Assembly: GCA_030616505.1 (NCBI GenBank)
Contig: JAUWXD010000037.1
Span: 1 to 5,402 of the forward strand
DNA from: Hadesarchaea archaeon
Lineage (GTDB): Archaea; Hadarchaeota; Hadarchaeia; Hadarchaeales; Hadarchaeaceae
DNA: 5,402 nucleotides
Direction of reading: 5' to 3'
The notes under the pieces are model-generated. The model saw nothing but the letters and a program-made list of their open reading frames with translations, was not told the origin of the DNA and made no database searches. Made by a program: the position numbers and the translations under genes. Positions 1-5,402 of this stretch are shown one piece after another. The stretch's first letter is position 1. Every line of letters starts with the position of its first letter.

Positions 1-781
1 CGAACGCGACCATCCGCTCCGACAGATCTAGGGACCGTTCCAACACGAAGTTATCAATCAGCCTCTTTGTCTCGACCAGCAGTTTGTACCCCGCCTCATG
101 AATACCCGTGCCAATTATCCTGAACCTGACCTTGGGGTATTCCTTCAAGATCTTGGGTGCCGCGTCTATCAACACCTCTATTTTCTTTTCTTTGCCCAAT
201 CTCCCGACAAATAAGACGCAAGGGTCTTTATTCGGTGACCTTTTCTCCGGACGAAATAGGCCCACATCGACGGAGTTTGGGATCACGTACACGTTTTTCA
301 AACCTCTCTCAACAAGGCATTCCCTCATCGGGTTGGAGGGAGTTGTCACGACGTTGCAGCGCTTGTAAAACAAAGTGAGGTATTTCCAAGTGAGCCTACT
401 CAGCAGGGGACCCAGAGCCTCAGAGACGTAGTGAGTATACTCGGGGATGAGTGTGTGGAAAGTCCCCACTGCAGGTAGAGTGAGTTCTCTCGCGGCTTTT
501 ATCCCCGCCGCTCCTAAAGAGAAAGGCGTGTGAACGTGGACTATGTCTATGTCTTCCTTCCTGAAAATCTTGGCTACCATCTTCGGTCTGAAGAAGGCGA
601 TCTTATAGTCTGGGGAGAGGTAAAACGTGAACGAGCGAAAGCTGTGTACGTGTTTTACCTTGGTCGGGGCAAAAATGTGAACTTCATGCTTCTTCCCGAC
701 CTCCCCCGCGATCGTGTCGATGGAGCTTACCACACCGTTGACCTGCGGGTGGTAAGTATCAGTCATCAGGGCTATTTTCAA
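1..781 (-). CDS. GT4 glycosyltransferase, 3' end outside the window
   Basis: Retaining GT-B glycosyltransferase, expected to move a sugar from a nucleotide sugar to a lipid or glycan acceptor at the inner face of the membrane. 260 codons are present, starting MKIALMTDTYHPQVNGV, the usual GT4 opening (first strand, then the PQ-NGV loop). HVHTPF (residues 82-87) and GTFHT (106-110) follow, then the hinge VIPNSVD (about 167-173), then the donor-domain VGRLGKEKK with the conserved R194 and K199. The EX7E motif should lie beyond the edge, since the family usually runs to 370-400 residues. The opening resembles diacylglycerol glucosyltransferases and MgtA-like mannosyltransferases; the substrate cannot be told. 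I chose the TTG at 781-779 because it keeps the whole first strand. The next ATG (766) would remove it. GGAGTG (794-789 on the minus strand) lies 9 bases upstream, inside the end of the deacetylase gene, whose stop is 4 bases away, so the two are probably co-transcribed and translationally coupled. Confidence 0.93.
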   Translation of the reverse strand, partial: MKIALMTDTYHPQVNGVVSSIDTIAGEVGKKHEVHIFAPTKVKHVHSFRSFTFYLSPDYKIAFFRPKMVAKIFRKEDIDIVHVHTPFSLGAAGIKAARELTLPAVGTFHTLIPEYTHYVSEALGPLLSRLTWKYLTLFYKRCNVVTTPSNPMRECLVERGLKNVYVIPNSVDVGLFRPEKRSPNKDPCVLFVGRLGKEKKIEVLIDAAPKILKEYPKVRFRIIGTGIHEAGYKLLVETKRLIDNFVLERSLDLSERMVAF

Positions 782-785
782 CCTA

Positions 786-1556
786 CTACACTCCAGACCC
801 TTGTCCCACGTGTTTAGCCGTCGCCGGTTGAACCCCAACCCCGTGGGGCGATGCTATTTCCCTCATCAATCTAAACCTCACTTTTTTTGCTAGCAAGTAA
901 TCCAGTACTCTATCCAGCCGCTGCAATGCGACCTCGCCAGTGGCAAATCTGAGATCAAATCTAACCCCGGTTACTTTAACAAGCTCCCAAGGGTGATAGT
1001 CCAAAACCGTCAGCGGTAACGCGACCAAACATAAACGTAGCACACGTGTGGAAAATTCCGGTGGTAAACGGAGAAAACTTGAGGGCCATGTATTGCGGAT
1101 TTCGACCAACCCAAAACGAGTGGGGTCTGGACCGATTCTGTAGCATGCATTTGATGCGTCGTAAAGGTAACCCACTCGCTTAAGGGCTGCGAAGGTGTGG
1201 GCGTTCGGTCTGAAGTTTGGTGCCCTGAATCCTAATATCCTCTGCCCAGTGACCTCAGTCAGGATCTTCGTTGCCAGCTCGATCCTCCGAAGTTGCTCTT
1301 TGGCACTTATTTTATCGAATCTTTCATGTTCATAACCATGACAGCCAACTTCATACTCACGTGAAACCTTGCGAATCAATTTTGGAAATTTCTCGGCTGC
1401 TTGACCTGTCACGAAAAATGTGGCGGGGACCTCATGCTTCGAAAGTAAATCCAATAGGGCGGGCAATCCTTCCTCCAAGCCTCGCCACGTACTTAAAGTT
1501 GATGGAACATCACGCTCGACATCAACGGTGAAAACGACATCAGGCATGTTTTTCAC
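786..1556 (-). CDS. NodB-type polysaccharide deacetylase, cytoplasmic
   Basis: Metal-dependent carbohydrate esterase 4 fold enzyme that should remove an acetyl (or similar acyl) group from a sugar. Visible motifs: FTVDVE (residues 9-14, D12 the expected catalytic base), TFFVTG (46-51), CHGYEH (72-77, metal ligands H73 and H77), GFRAPNFR (109-116, R111 conserved), and LDYHPWEL (185-192, H188). The DVE form of motif 1 and the HPWEL ending place it near the PuuE/DUF3473-like branch and not the secreted chitin or peptidoglycan deacetylases. No signal peptide or membrane anchor is seen, so it probably acts in the cytoplasm on a precursor. Length 256 is normal for a single NodB domain. The last 15 or so residues look like an unstructured tail. 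The GTG start at 1556 overlaps the preceding glycosyltransferase by 17 bases. An in-frame ATG at 1547 is equally credible, and neither has a clear Shine-Dalgarno site. The substrate is unknown; the neighbours suggest an N-acetylated sugar on a glycolipid or glycan intermediate. Confidence 0.92.
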   Translation of the reverse strand: MKNMPDVVFTVDVERDVPSTLSTWRGLEEGLPALLDLLSKHEVPATFFVTGQAAEKFPKLIRKVSREYEVGCHGYEHERFDKISAKEQLRRIELATKILTEVTGQRILGFRAPNFRPNAHTFAALKRVGYLYDASNACYRIGPDPTRFGLVEIRNTWPSSFLRLPPEFSTRVLRLCLVALPLTVLDYHPWELVKVTGVRFDLRFATGEVALQRLDRVLDYLLAKKVRFRLMREIASPHGVGVQPATAKHVGQGSGV

Positions 1557-2676
1557 ATATTTTCTTGTAAATGCCGAGGGTTCGCCTAGCGGTGCTTTCT
1601 AAGCTGAACTTGCGCGCGGTTTTTATCCCATTCTCACGAAGGCGCTCCGCCAGCTGTCTATCTCTGAGCACGCGCAGGATCGCATCGGCCATGGCATCAT
1701 GGTCTGCTGGTCGAAACAACAACCCGTTGGAACCGTCCACGATAGTTTCAGGCATACCTCCCGCTCGAGGGCACACCACGGGAGTACCTATGGCTGCAGC
1801 TTCTATTACCGCACGACCGAATGCTTCTATCATCGAAGGTACAACGAAAACATCCGCAGCCACCATCAGCTCCGCTACCTTCTCCCGCGATAGCACCCCT
1901 ACCATGAACACCGATTTCTCCAAGCCCAACCCCTCGATTTGGGTCTGCAAATTTTTCGCCTCCGGCCCCCAGCCTGCTACTACCAATTTGGCGTTGGGTA
2001 TGGCCTTAAGAACCTTCGCGAATGCGGCCACGAGATAGCCCGGCCCTTTTCGCTTGACTAATCGTATCGCTGTCGCAACGAGCGGCTCGTCTTCAATGCC
2101 AAGTCGTTTTCGCATGGAGGAACCATCAACACTTGGATTGAATTTCGATAGATCGACTCCACTTGGTATCACTACGGTCTTGTTGGACGGGACCCCCAAC
2201 GCGTGACAGAATCGCTCCGTAGCTTTGCACACCGCTATTACGCGGTTTGTACGACGAAGCGTAAAAACAATAGGTTGATAGATGAGCTTCCATAGACTGG
2301 TCGATTCATGGACGGAGCGACATGTTATCACCGAAGGGATCCTGAGTTTCTTTGCAGAATACACCGACGCGAGCGACATGGGTGAATACACATCTTGGCC
2401 ATGCACAACATCAAAACCTCCATGTTTGATGCATTGGTGAAGACGATAGAAAAGACCGGCTGAGGCTCCACGGTTTAATTTGGGTATGACGAAGCCATCC
2501 AAACGCTTGACCTCACCCCCGTCGATTTCCTCCTCCGCTGGCTGGCCGGGGTAGGCATGAGTAATCACAACCGGCTCGGCTCCTAACTTGACCAAGGCTG
2601 TACTTAGCTCCATGGTAGAAGTTGGTGATCCTCCGATCGCCGGATAAAATTCATCAGCGACCAATGCGATGTGCAT
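1540..2676 (-). CDS. GT4 glycosyltransferase, PIG-A-like
   Basis: Complete 378-residue retaining glycosyltransferase of the GT-B fold. Acceptor domain: MHIALVADEFYPAIGG (1-16), VVITHAYPG (36-44), VVHGQDVYS (90-98). Donor domain: VVIPSGVD (168-175), AIRLVKRKGP with R205 and K210 for donor phosphates, VAGWGPE (233-239), and the EX7E element in which E284 and E292 bracket EAFGRAVIE, then GTPVVCPRAGGMPE. The opening (DEFYP..GG and ITHAY) recalls PIG-A/Gpi3, which adds GlcNAc to phosphatidylinositol, but the similarity was judged by eye and many GT4 enzymes share these blocks. The reading frame extends to an ATG at 2706, adding 10 residues (MLMEFLQGGT) that do not fit the family. The ATG at 2676 starts exactly on the first strand and has GGTG 5 bases upstream, so I use 2676. 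It is the first gene of the minus-strand run; its stop lies inside the deacetylase gene. Confidence 0.94.
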   Translation of the reverse strand: MHIALVADEFYPAIGGSPTSTMELSTALVKLGAEPVVITHAYPGQPAEEEIDGGEVKRLDGFVIPKLNRGASAGLFYRLHQCIKHGGFDVVHGQDVYSPMSLASVYSAKKLRIPSVITCRSVHESTSLWKLIYQPIVFTLRRTNRVIAVCKATERFCHALGVPSNKTVVIPSGVDLSKFNPSVDGSSMRKRLGIEDEPLVATAIRLVKRKGPGYLVAAFAKVLKAIPNAKLVVAGWGPEAKNLQTQIEGLGLEKSVFMVGVLSREKVAELMVAADVFVVPSMIEAFGRAVIEAAAIGTPVVCPRAGGMPETIVDGSNGLLFRPADHDAMADAILRVLRDRQLAERLRENGIKTARKFSLESTARRTLGIYKKICEKHA

Positions 2677-2680
2677 GGTG

Positions 2681-2686
2681 CCACCC
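2681..2686 (-). promoter_or_regulatory. Shine-Dalgarno site for the PIG-A-like glycosyltransferase
   Basis: On the minus strand GGGTGG precedes the ATG at 2676; the core GGTG is 5 bases from the start codon. It supports 2676 over the upstream ATG at 2706. Confidence 0.5.
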
Positions 2687-2757
2687 TGTAAGAACTCCAT
2701 TAACACTACAGTAAATAAATGACCTAAGATGAGCTTTTTTACTCAAGGAAAGCCATT

Positions 2758-2762
2758 AGGTG
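2758..2762 (+). promoter_or_regulatory. Shine-Dalgarno site deciding the SDR start
   Basis: AGGTG lies 5 bases ahead of the GTG at 2768, a good match to the archaeal 16S rRNA tail. The upstream in-frame ATG at 2729 is preceded by AATGACCTAAG, with no such site, so the GTG is the better start. Confidence 0.7.
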
Positions 2763-2767
2763 TAATC

Positions 2768-3778
2768 GTGAACAAGCATAAAGTTACGATCGTGGGTGGA
2801 GCTGGCTTCATTGGCTCAGCGCTGGCCAGACACTTTAGTAATGAATTTAAGGTACAAGTTTTGGACAAAAATCCTTTGCCGAAGGGCCTCGAAGAAAAAG
2901 TTGAGTATCAGCAATGTGACATCCGAAGCTACGATGAAGTAGAACAAGGACTTAGAAATACTGATATAGTGATCCACGCTGCGATAGTGCAAATCCCATC
3001 AATAAACGAAGAGAAAAGGCTTGGTTATGAAGTAAACGTGCTAGGAACTCAAAACATATGCGAGGTTGTAGATAAGAGTCCATCAACTAAGGGCATGATT
3101 CTCGCAGGATCGTGGCACCTCTTCGGCGAAAGGGGCCTAAAAGGCGTTATAGACGAAGGTTTCGGATTTAGGCCCGATAAAGTTGAAGACAGAGCGCGCT
3201 TATACGCATTTTCGAAAATAGCCCAAGAAACGGTGGTAAGGTTTTACGACGAAATGTCGGGGAAAATTTACGGGATAATTCGCATGGGTACGGTGTTGGG
3301 TGAAGGAATGCCTGAGAAAACGGCTGCGAACTTGTTCATAACGAAAGGATTGAAGGGAGAACCATTAACGCCTTACAAGCACAGCATGTACAGACCGATG
3401 CTCTACGTTGACGTAAACGATGTTTGTGCTGCCTTTGAGGTCTATGCGTGGAAAATATTAAGGGGTGAAGTGCCAAAGGGAGAAGGCAGTCTTGTTCACA
3501 TAGTTAACCTATATTATCCGAAACCGGTGACAATCCTTGATCTAGCAACGATGGTTAAGGATGCCATCACGGATTGCTCCGGAAACAAAATAATTCCTGA
3601 AATAAAAATCGTGGAAACTGGGCAGCCAGATTTGTTCGCCGCCAAGGATAAAGAGTTAATAAAAGTCGATGTAAGAAAAGCGATAGAATTACTTGGGCCG
3701 AAAAAATTGAAATCTCCAAAAGAGTCTATAGAAAGAATTGTTAAAAACAAGATGTCGAAAACACAATTCTCACCATAA
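2768..3778 (+). CDS. Extended SDR, NAD-dependent sugar epimerase/dehydratase family
   Basis: A 336-residue Rossmann-fold enzyme that probably epimerises, dehydrates or reduces a nucleotide sugar. The dinucleotide motif is VGGAGFIG (G10, G13, G16). D33 after the second strand (VLDKN) favours NAD(H) over NADP(H). CDIRS (50-54) matches the adenine-contacting D-(I/L/V)-R element, and IHAAI (69-73) the strand-4 motif. The catalytic set is S115 (AGSWHLFG), Y146 and K150 (YAFSK). The substrate-side half (IIRMGTVLGEG, RPMLYVDVNDVC, TILDLATMV) is GalE/RfbB-like, and length is normal. The substrate cannot be called. Several lysine-rich stretches close the protein. I start at GTG 2768, not ATG 2729, because of its Shine-Dalgarno site and because it trims 13 residues ahead of the first strand. 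It diverges from the glycosyltransferase run and is visibly richer in A and T than that run. It may supply a donor sugar to those enzymes, but this rests on proximity only. Confidence 0.92.
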   Translation: MNKHKVTIVGGAGFIGSALARHFSNEFKVQVLDKNPLPKGLEEKVEYQQCDIRSYDEVEQGLRNTDIVIHAAIVQIPSINEEKRLGYEVNVLGTQNICEVVDKSPSTKGMILAGSWHLFGERGLKGVIDEGFGFRPDKVEDRARLYAFSKIAQETVVRFYDEMSGKIYGIIRMGTVLGEGMPEKTAANLFITKGLKGEPLTPYKHSMYRPMLYVDVNDVCAAFEVYAWKILRGEVPKGEGSLVHIVNLYYPKPVTILDLATMVKDAITDCSGNKIIPEIKIVETGQPDLFAAKDKELIKVDVRKAIELLGPKKLKSPKESIERIVKNKMSKTQFSP

Positions 3779-3798
3779 ATGTTGAAGATTTTGTGGAC

Positions 3799-3820
3799 AC
3801 TATTTTTCTCGTCAAATTTT
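3799..3820 (+). terminator. T-rich terminator after the SDR
   Basis: The 33-base gap between the convergent genes contains CTATTTTTCTC (T5 at 3803-3807), followed by TTTT at 3817-3820, with no hairpin. Archaeal RNA polymerase can stop on such T-runs alone. For the gene coming the other way, the nearest T5 on the minus strand is at 3747-3743, inside the SDR gene, so the two transcripts probably overlap at their 3' ends. Confidence 0.4.
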
Positions 3821-4366
3821 CTGCGCTCGAATTTGTCTTATTATCCTCTTGACCTGATCAAAATTCTGGAACACTTTCCTTCCAACGAGTGCGATGGTAA
3901 TGCCCGCTGCTACAAGATAAAGCCACCAAGGCGATGGCAAGAATGGAATTATTCCTAAAGAACCAAGTGTCCAAAGCAGGCCAGCCGCAACCGCGCTAGG
4001 AGTAATCACCGCCCAAGCTAGCCATTTGTTTGCGTTTAAAGCGTACGCTCCTATGACGGCCCACATGGAGCCTATGGTAAATGCTGCCACCACTCCCAAT
4101 CCCGCAGTTGCCAAATTTCGAGCTTTTTTTCGAGCGGTCAGAAATGGAATTTCGACACCTCTCTTCCTGTAGCGATCAAGAAAATGCTTAAATTTCTTTA
4201 CAACAAACCCAATGATCCCAAACCAAATAACGACCAGCAGGGCATTTATCAATGCGATGATTACGATCGTCTGCAAGTTAGAGAACCCATGAGCCGAGGC
4301 ATAGGCAGTTCCTCCTACAGAGCCAAATGCCCAAGTTGATAGGAATAATCCAAATAGTTCAAGCAT
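3812..4366 (-). CDS. Polytopic membrane protein of unknown function
   Basis: A 184-residue integral membrane protein that I do not recognise. Hydrophobic segments lie at about 2-24, 31-56, 85-110, 114-140 and 146-162. Segments two and three are joined by a very basic loop (57-83, KKFKHFLDRYRKRG and TARKKAR) that should face the cytoplasm. The C-terminal tail (163-184) is also basic. A count of five spans would put loop and tail on opposite sides, so either one segment does not cross fully (the short first one, or one of the last two around the LPSPWW turn) or the tail is external. The size would suit a small transporter or membrane-accessory protein, but I see no ELRGAIP-type small multidrug export motif or other family signature. 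The start at 4366 is well fixed by the strong ribosome-binding site. It converges on the SDR and diverges from the radical SAM gene, whose control region it shares. Confidence 0.85.
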   Translation of the reverse strand: MLELFGLFLSTWAFGSVGGTAYASAHGFSNLQTIVIIALINALLVVIWFGIIGFVVKKFKHFLDRYRKRGVEIPFLTARKKARNLATAGLGVVAAFTIGSMWAVIGAYALNANKWLAWAVITPSAVAAGLLWTLGSLGIIPFLPSPWWLYLVAAGITIALVGRKVFQNFDQVKRIIRQIRAQKI

Positions 4367-4370
4367 GTGT

Positions 4371-4380
4371 GATCCTCCTC
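4371..4380 (-). promoter_or_regulatory. Strong Shine-Dalgarno site of the membrane protein
   Basis: The minus strand reads GAGGAGGATC followed by ACAC and the ATG at 4366. This is close to the full anti-Shine-Dalgarno complement and is the strongest ribosome-binding site in the window. It means the transcript has a leader and is not leaderless. Confidence 0.8.
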
Positions 4381-4423
4381 ATTTTTATCTTTTTATCCCT
4401 GCCCCTATCTCACGCTTGACCAC

Positions 4424-4440
4424 CGGTTCCTTTCCAACCG
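4424..4440. promoter_or_regulatory. Dyad next to the TATA box, candidate operator
   Basis: CGGTT, a 7-base spacer (CCTTTCC) and AACCG form a perfect 5-base inverted repeat ending one base before the TATA box. Half-site centres are 12 bases apart, near one helical turn, and the right arm covers the BRE position. A protein bound here would block or help TFB/TBP. The arms are short, so chance is possible. Confidence 0.3.
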
Positions 4441-4448
4441 TTATATAC
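4441..4448 (+). promoter_or_regulatory. TATA box of the radical SAM gene, possibly bidirectional
   Basis: TTATATAC, preceded by CCAACCG in the BRE position, is the best archaeal TATA box in the window. It predicts a start near 4468-4471, a leader of only about 8-11 bases that holds most of the GAGGT ribosome site (4470-4474), and then the ATG at 4479. On the minus strand the same bases read GTATATAA. That would give a start near 4418 and a leader of roughly 52 bases for the membrane protein gene, which shows no better box of its own. Confidence 0.6.
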
Positions 4449-4478
4449 TCAAATGATTAAAAACGTGTAGAGGTAAAA

Positions 4479-5402
4479 ATGTCTTCAGTGCTCTTCATCT
4501 ACCCCCCGATTAGCTTTAGCGAAAAGAGTGCGCTGTCCGCCTATTCCCCTCCCTTGGGGGCACTATATCTGGCAACCATTCTCAAAAATGATGGGCATGA
4601 AGTGCATGTCATAGATGTCGAAGCGGAACGACTATCGTTGAAACAGGTGATCGAGAGGGTAAAATCGATTAACCCTGAAGTCGTTGGATTGACTTGCCTC
4701 GCGTTCACACTTGATTCTTGCAAAATCATAATAAAAGAAGTCAGAAGGGCTACGGATGCTTACATCGTCGTTGGAGGGCCCCATATCGCAGTCGCTCCGA
4801 GCGGATCCCTTAAAAAACTTGGGGCGGATGCGTACGTAGTTGGTGAAGCTGAATCAATCATGGAAAAAATTGTGAACGAAAAGCCGCGTGGTGTGATAAA
4901 TCCAAAGGAAATTCAAAACGTCGACACCATACCTTTTCCCGACCGAAGCTTGGTTAAGCACGTTAAATATGGCGTTTTTTACGGTTTGAAAATCCGGGGA
5001 AATATGACTGGGATCTTAACCACGCGCGGCTGCAGATATGGATGCACTTACTGCAACCGTCCAAAAAAGTTGTGTTTTAGGGTAAGATCCCCAAAAAACA
5101 TCCTGCAGGAGTTAAAGGAAATTGACCGAATGGGAATCGAATCCGTATGGCTGGCGGATGATAATTTTACAAACGATCCAAAAAATGTGATAAAACTCGC
5201 TCGATTAATAAAAAGGGAAAAATTAAAGTTCGATTTCTTTGGGCAAGCTAGGGTGGATATCCCAAGTGAAGCTTTATACAAGAGCATGAGGGACATGGGC
5301 GTCACCGCCCTTAGCTATGGTGTCGAATCGCTTAAACCAGAAGTTATCCGGTGGTACAACAAAACTAGGTATCCTCAAAAATGGCCAGCCTATGTAAAGA
5401 AA
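4479..5402 (+). CDS. B12-binding radical SAM protein, 3' end outside the window
   Basis: The first 308 residues of a class B type radical SAM enzyme, open to the right edge. The N-terminal cobalamin-binding-like Rossmann domain spans about 1-135: FIYPP (6-10), SPPLGALYLATIL (23-35), GHEVHVIDVE (39-48), GGPH (99-102) and GEAE (122-125). The MetH-type DxHxxG histidine motif is not seen, as is common in this class, so any cobalamin would bind base-off without that ligand. A linker with FPDRSLV (153-159) leads to the radical SAM barrel: TTRGCRYGCTYC holds the CxxxCxxC cysteines C185, C189 and C192 for the 4Fe-4S cluster. RVRSPKNILQEL (201-212) and ADDNFT (226-231) follow. Relatives (about 450-550 residues) methylate unactivated carbons or close rings in lipid, pigment and cofactor synthesis; the substrate here is unknown. 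GAGGT (4470-4474) sits 4 bases before the ATG. Confidence 0.93.
   Translation, partial: MSSVLFIYPPISFSEKSALSAYSPPLGALYLATILKNDGHEVHVIDVEAERLSLKQVIERVKSINPEVVGLTCLAFTLDSCKIIIKEVRRATDAYIVVGGPHIAVAPSGSLKKLGADAYVVGEAESIMEKIVNEKPRGVINPKEIQNVDTIPFPDRSLVKHVKYGVFYGLKIRGNMTGILTTRGCRYGCTYCNRPKKLCFRVRSPKNILQELKEIDRMGIESVWLADDNFTNDPKNVIKLARLIKREKLKFDFFGQARVDIPSEALYKSMRDMGVTALSYGVESLKPEVIRWYNKTRYPQKWPAYVKK

Larger units (their letters stand above)
2677..2767. promoter_or_regulatory. Divergent promoter region between glycosyltransferase and SDR
   Basis: This stretch separates two genes read in opposite directions. The only A/T-rich box is TAAATAAAT at 2712-2720, which reads ATTTATTTA on the other strand. 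Taking an archaeal TATA-to-start distance of about 26 bases, it would place the plus transcript start near 2742 (26-base leader) and the minus start near 2690 (14-base leader). Both agree with the later start codons at 2768 and 2676 and disagree with the earlier ATGs at 2729 and 2706. The match to a consensus TATA box is modest and no separate second box was seen, so shared use is inferred. Confidence 0.45.

Noticed and set aside
108..378. Two overlapping plus-strand frames at the left end
   Set aside because: Both are antisense to the intact glycosyltransferase frame, which reads without interruption with the motifs in order.
530..817. Plus-strand 95-codon open frame opposite the partial glycosyltransferase
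   Set aside because: It lies antisense to a convincing GT4 coding region, has no family motif, and is open only because of the codon bias of the gene beneath.
1271..1602. Two plus-strand frames of 86 and 60 codons
   Set aside because: Antisense to the deacetylase, whose catalytic motifs are all in the minus-strand frame.
1571..2038. Plus-strand 155-codon open frame
   Set aside because: Antisense to the donor domain of the PIG-A-like glycosyltransferase; serine- and threonine-rich low-complexity product, typical of a shadow frame.
3514..3750. Minus-strand 78-codon frame inside the SDR
   Set aside because: Antisense shadow of the SDR C-terminal half; no ribosome-binding site or motif.
3812..4366. 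Membrane protein as a small multidrug export family member
   Set aside because: Length and hydrophobicity are roughly right, but the expected ELRGAIP-like opening and other signature residues are not seen.
4388..4396. GATAAAAAG on the minus strand as the TATA box of the membrane protein gene
   Set aside because: At the usual distance it would start the transcript at the ATG itself, leaving out the strong Shine-Dalgarno site at 4371-4380.
4541..5305. Minus-strand frames of 62 and 85 codons opposite the radical SAM gene
   Set aside because: Both are antisense to a frame carrying the CxxxCxxC motif and family blocks without a break.

Overview
The window looks archaeal. Three things in the sequence point that way: TATA-like boxes about 25 bases ahead of the likely transcript starts (clearest at 4441-4448), strong GGAGG/AGGTG ribosome-binding sites on some genes, and a bare T-run after a gene end. 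The proteins fit too: GT4 glycosyltransferases, a NodB-type deacetylase, an extended SDR and a B12-binding radical SAM protein. I cannot name the lineage. The mix of families would suit several uncultured or thermophilic archaeal groups.

Layout: (1) 1-2676, minus strand, is a tight three-gene run read right to left: a complete GT4 glycosyltransferase resembling PIG-A (1540-2676), a cytoplasmic NodB-type deacetylase overlapping its 3' end (786-1556), and, after 4 bases, a second GT4 glycosyltransferase with a TTG start that runs off the left edge (1-781). (2) 2677-2767 is a divergent intergenic stretch with one A/T-rich TATA-like element. (3) 2768-3778, plus strand, is an NAD-binding extended SDR, probably a nucleotide-sugar epimerase or dehydratase. 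(4) It converges, over a 33-base gap with a T-run, on an unrecognised polytopic membrane protein on the minus strand (3812-4366). (5) 4367-4478 is a second divergent control region with a clear TATA box and an adjoining dyad. (6) 4479-5402, plus strand, is a B12-binding radical SAM enzyme cut by the right edge.

How they may work together: the minus-strand run looks like a sugar-transfer, sugar-deacetylation, sugar-transfer pathway on a membrane-associated acceptor, and the SDR could supply a modified nucleotide sugar. By analogy with GPI-anchor initiation and with glucosaminyl archaeal lipids, the run may make an amino-sugar glycolipid; this is inference. The membrane protein and the radical SAM enzyme share a promoter region with each other and need not belong to the sugar pathway. 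No RNA genes, mobile elements, CRISPR arrays or long repeats were seen, and there is no gene-free stretch over 300 bases.
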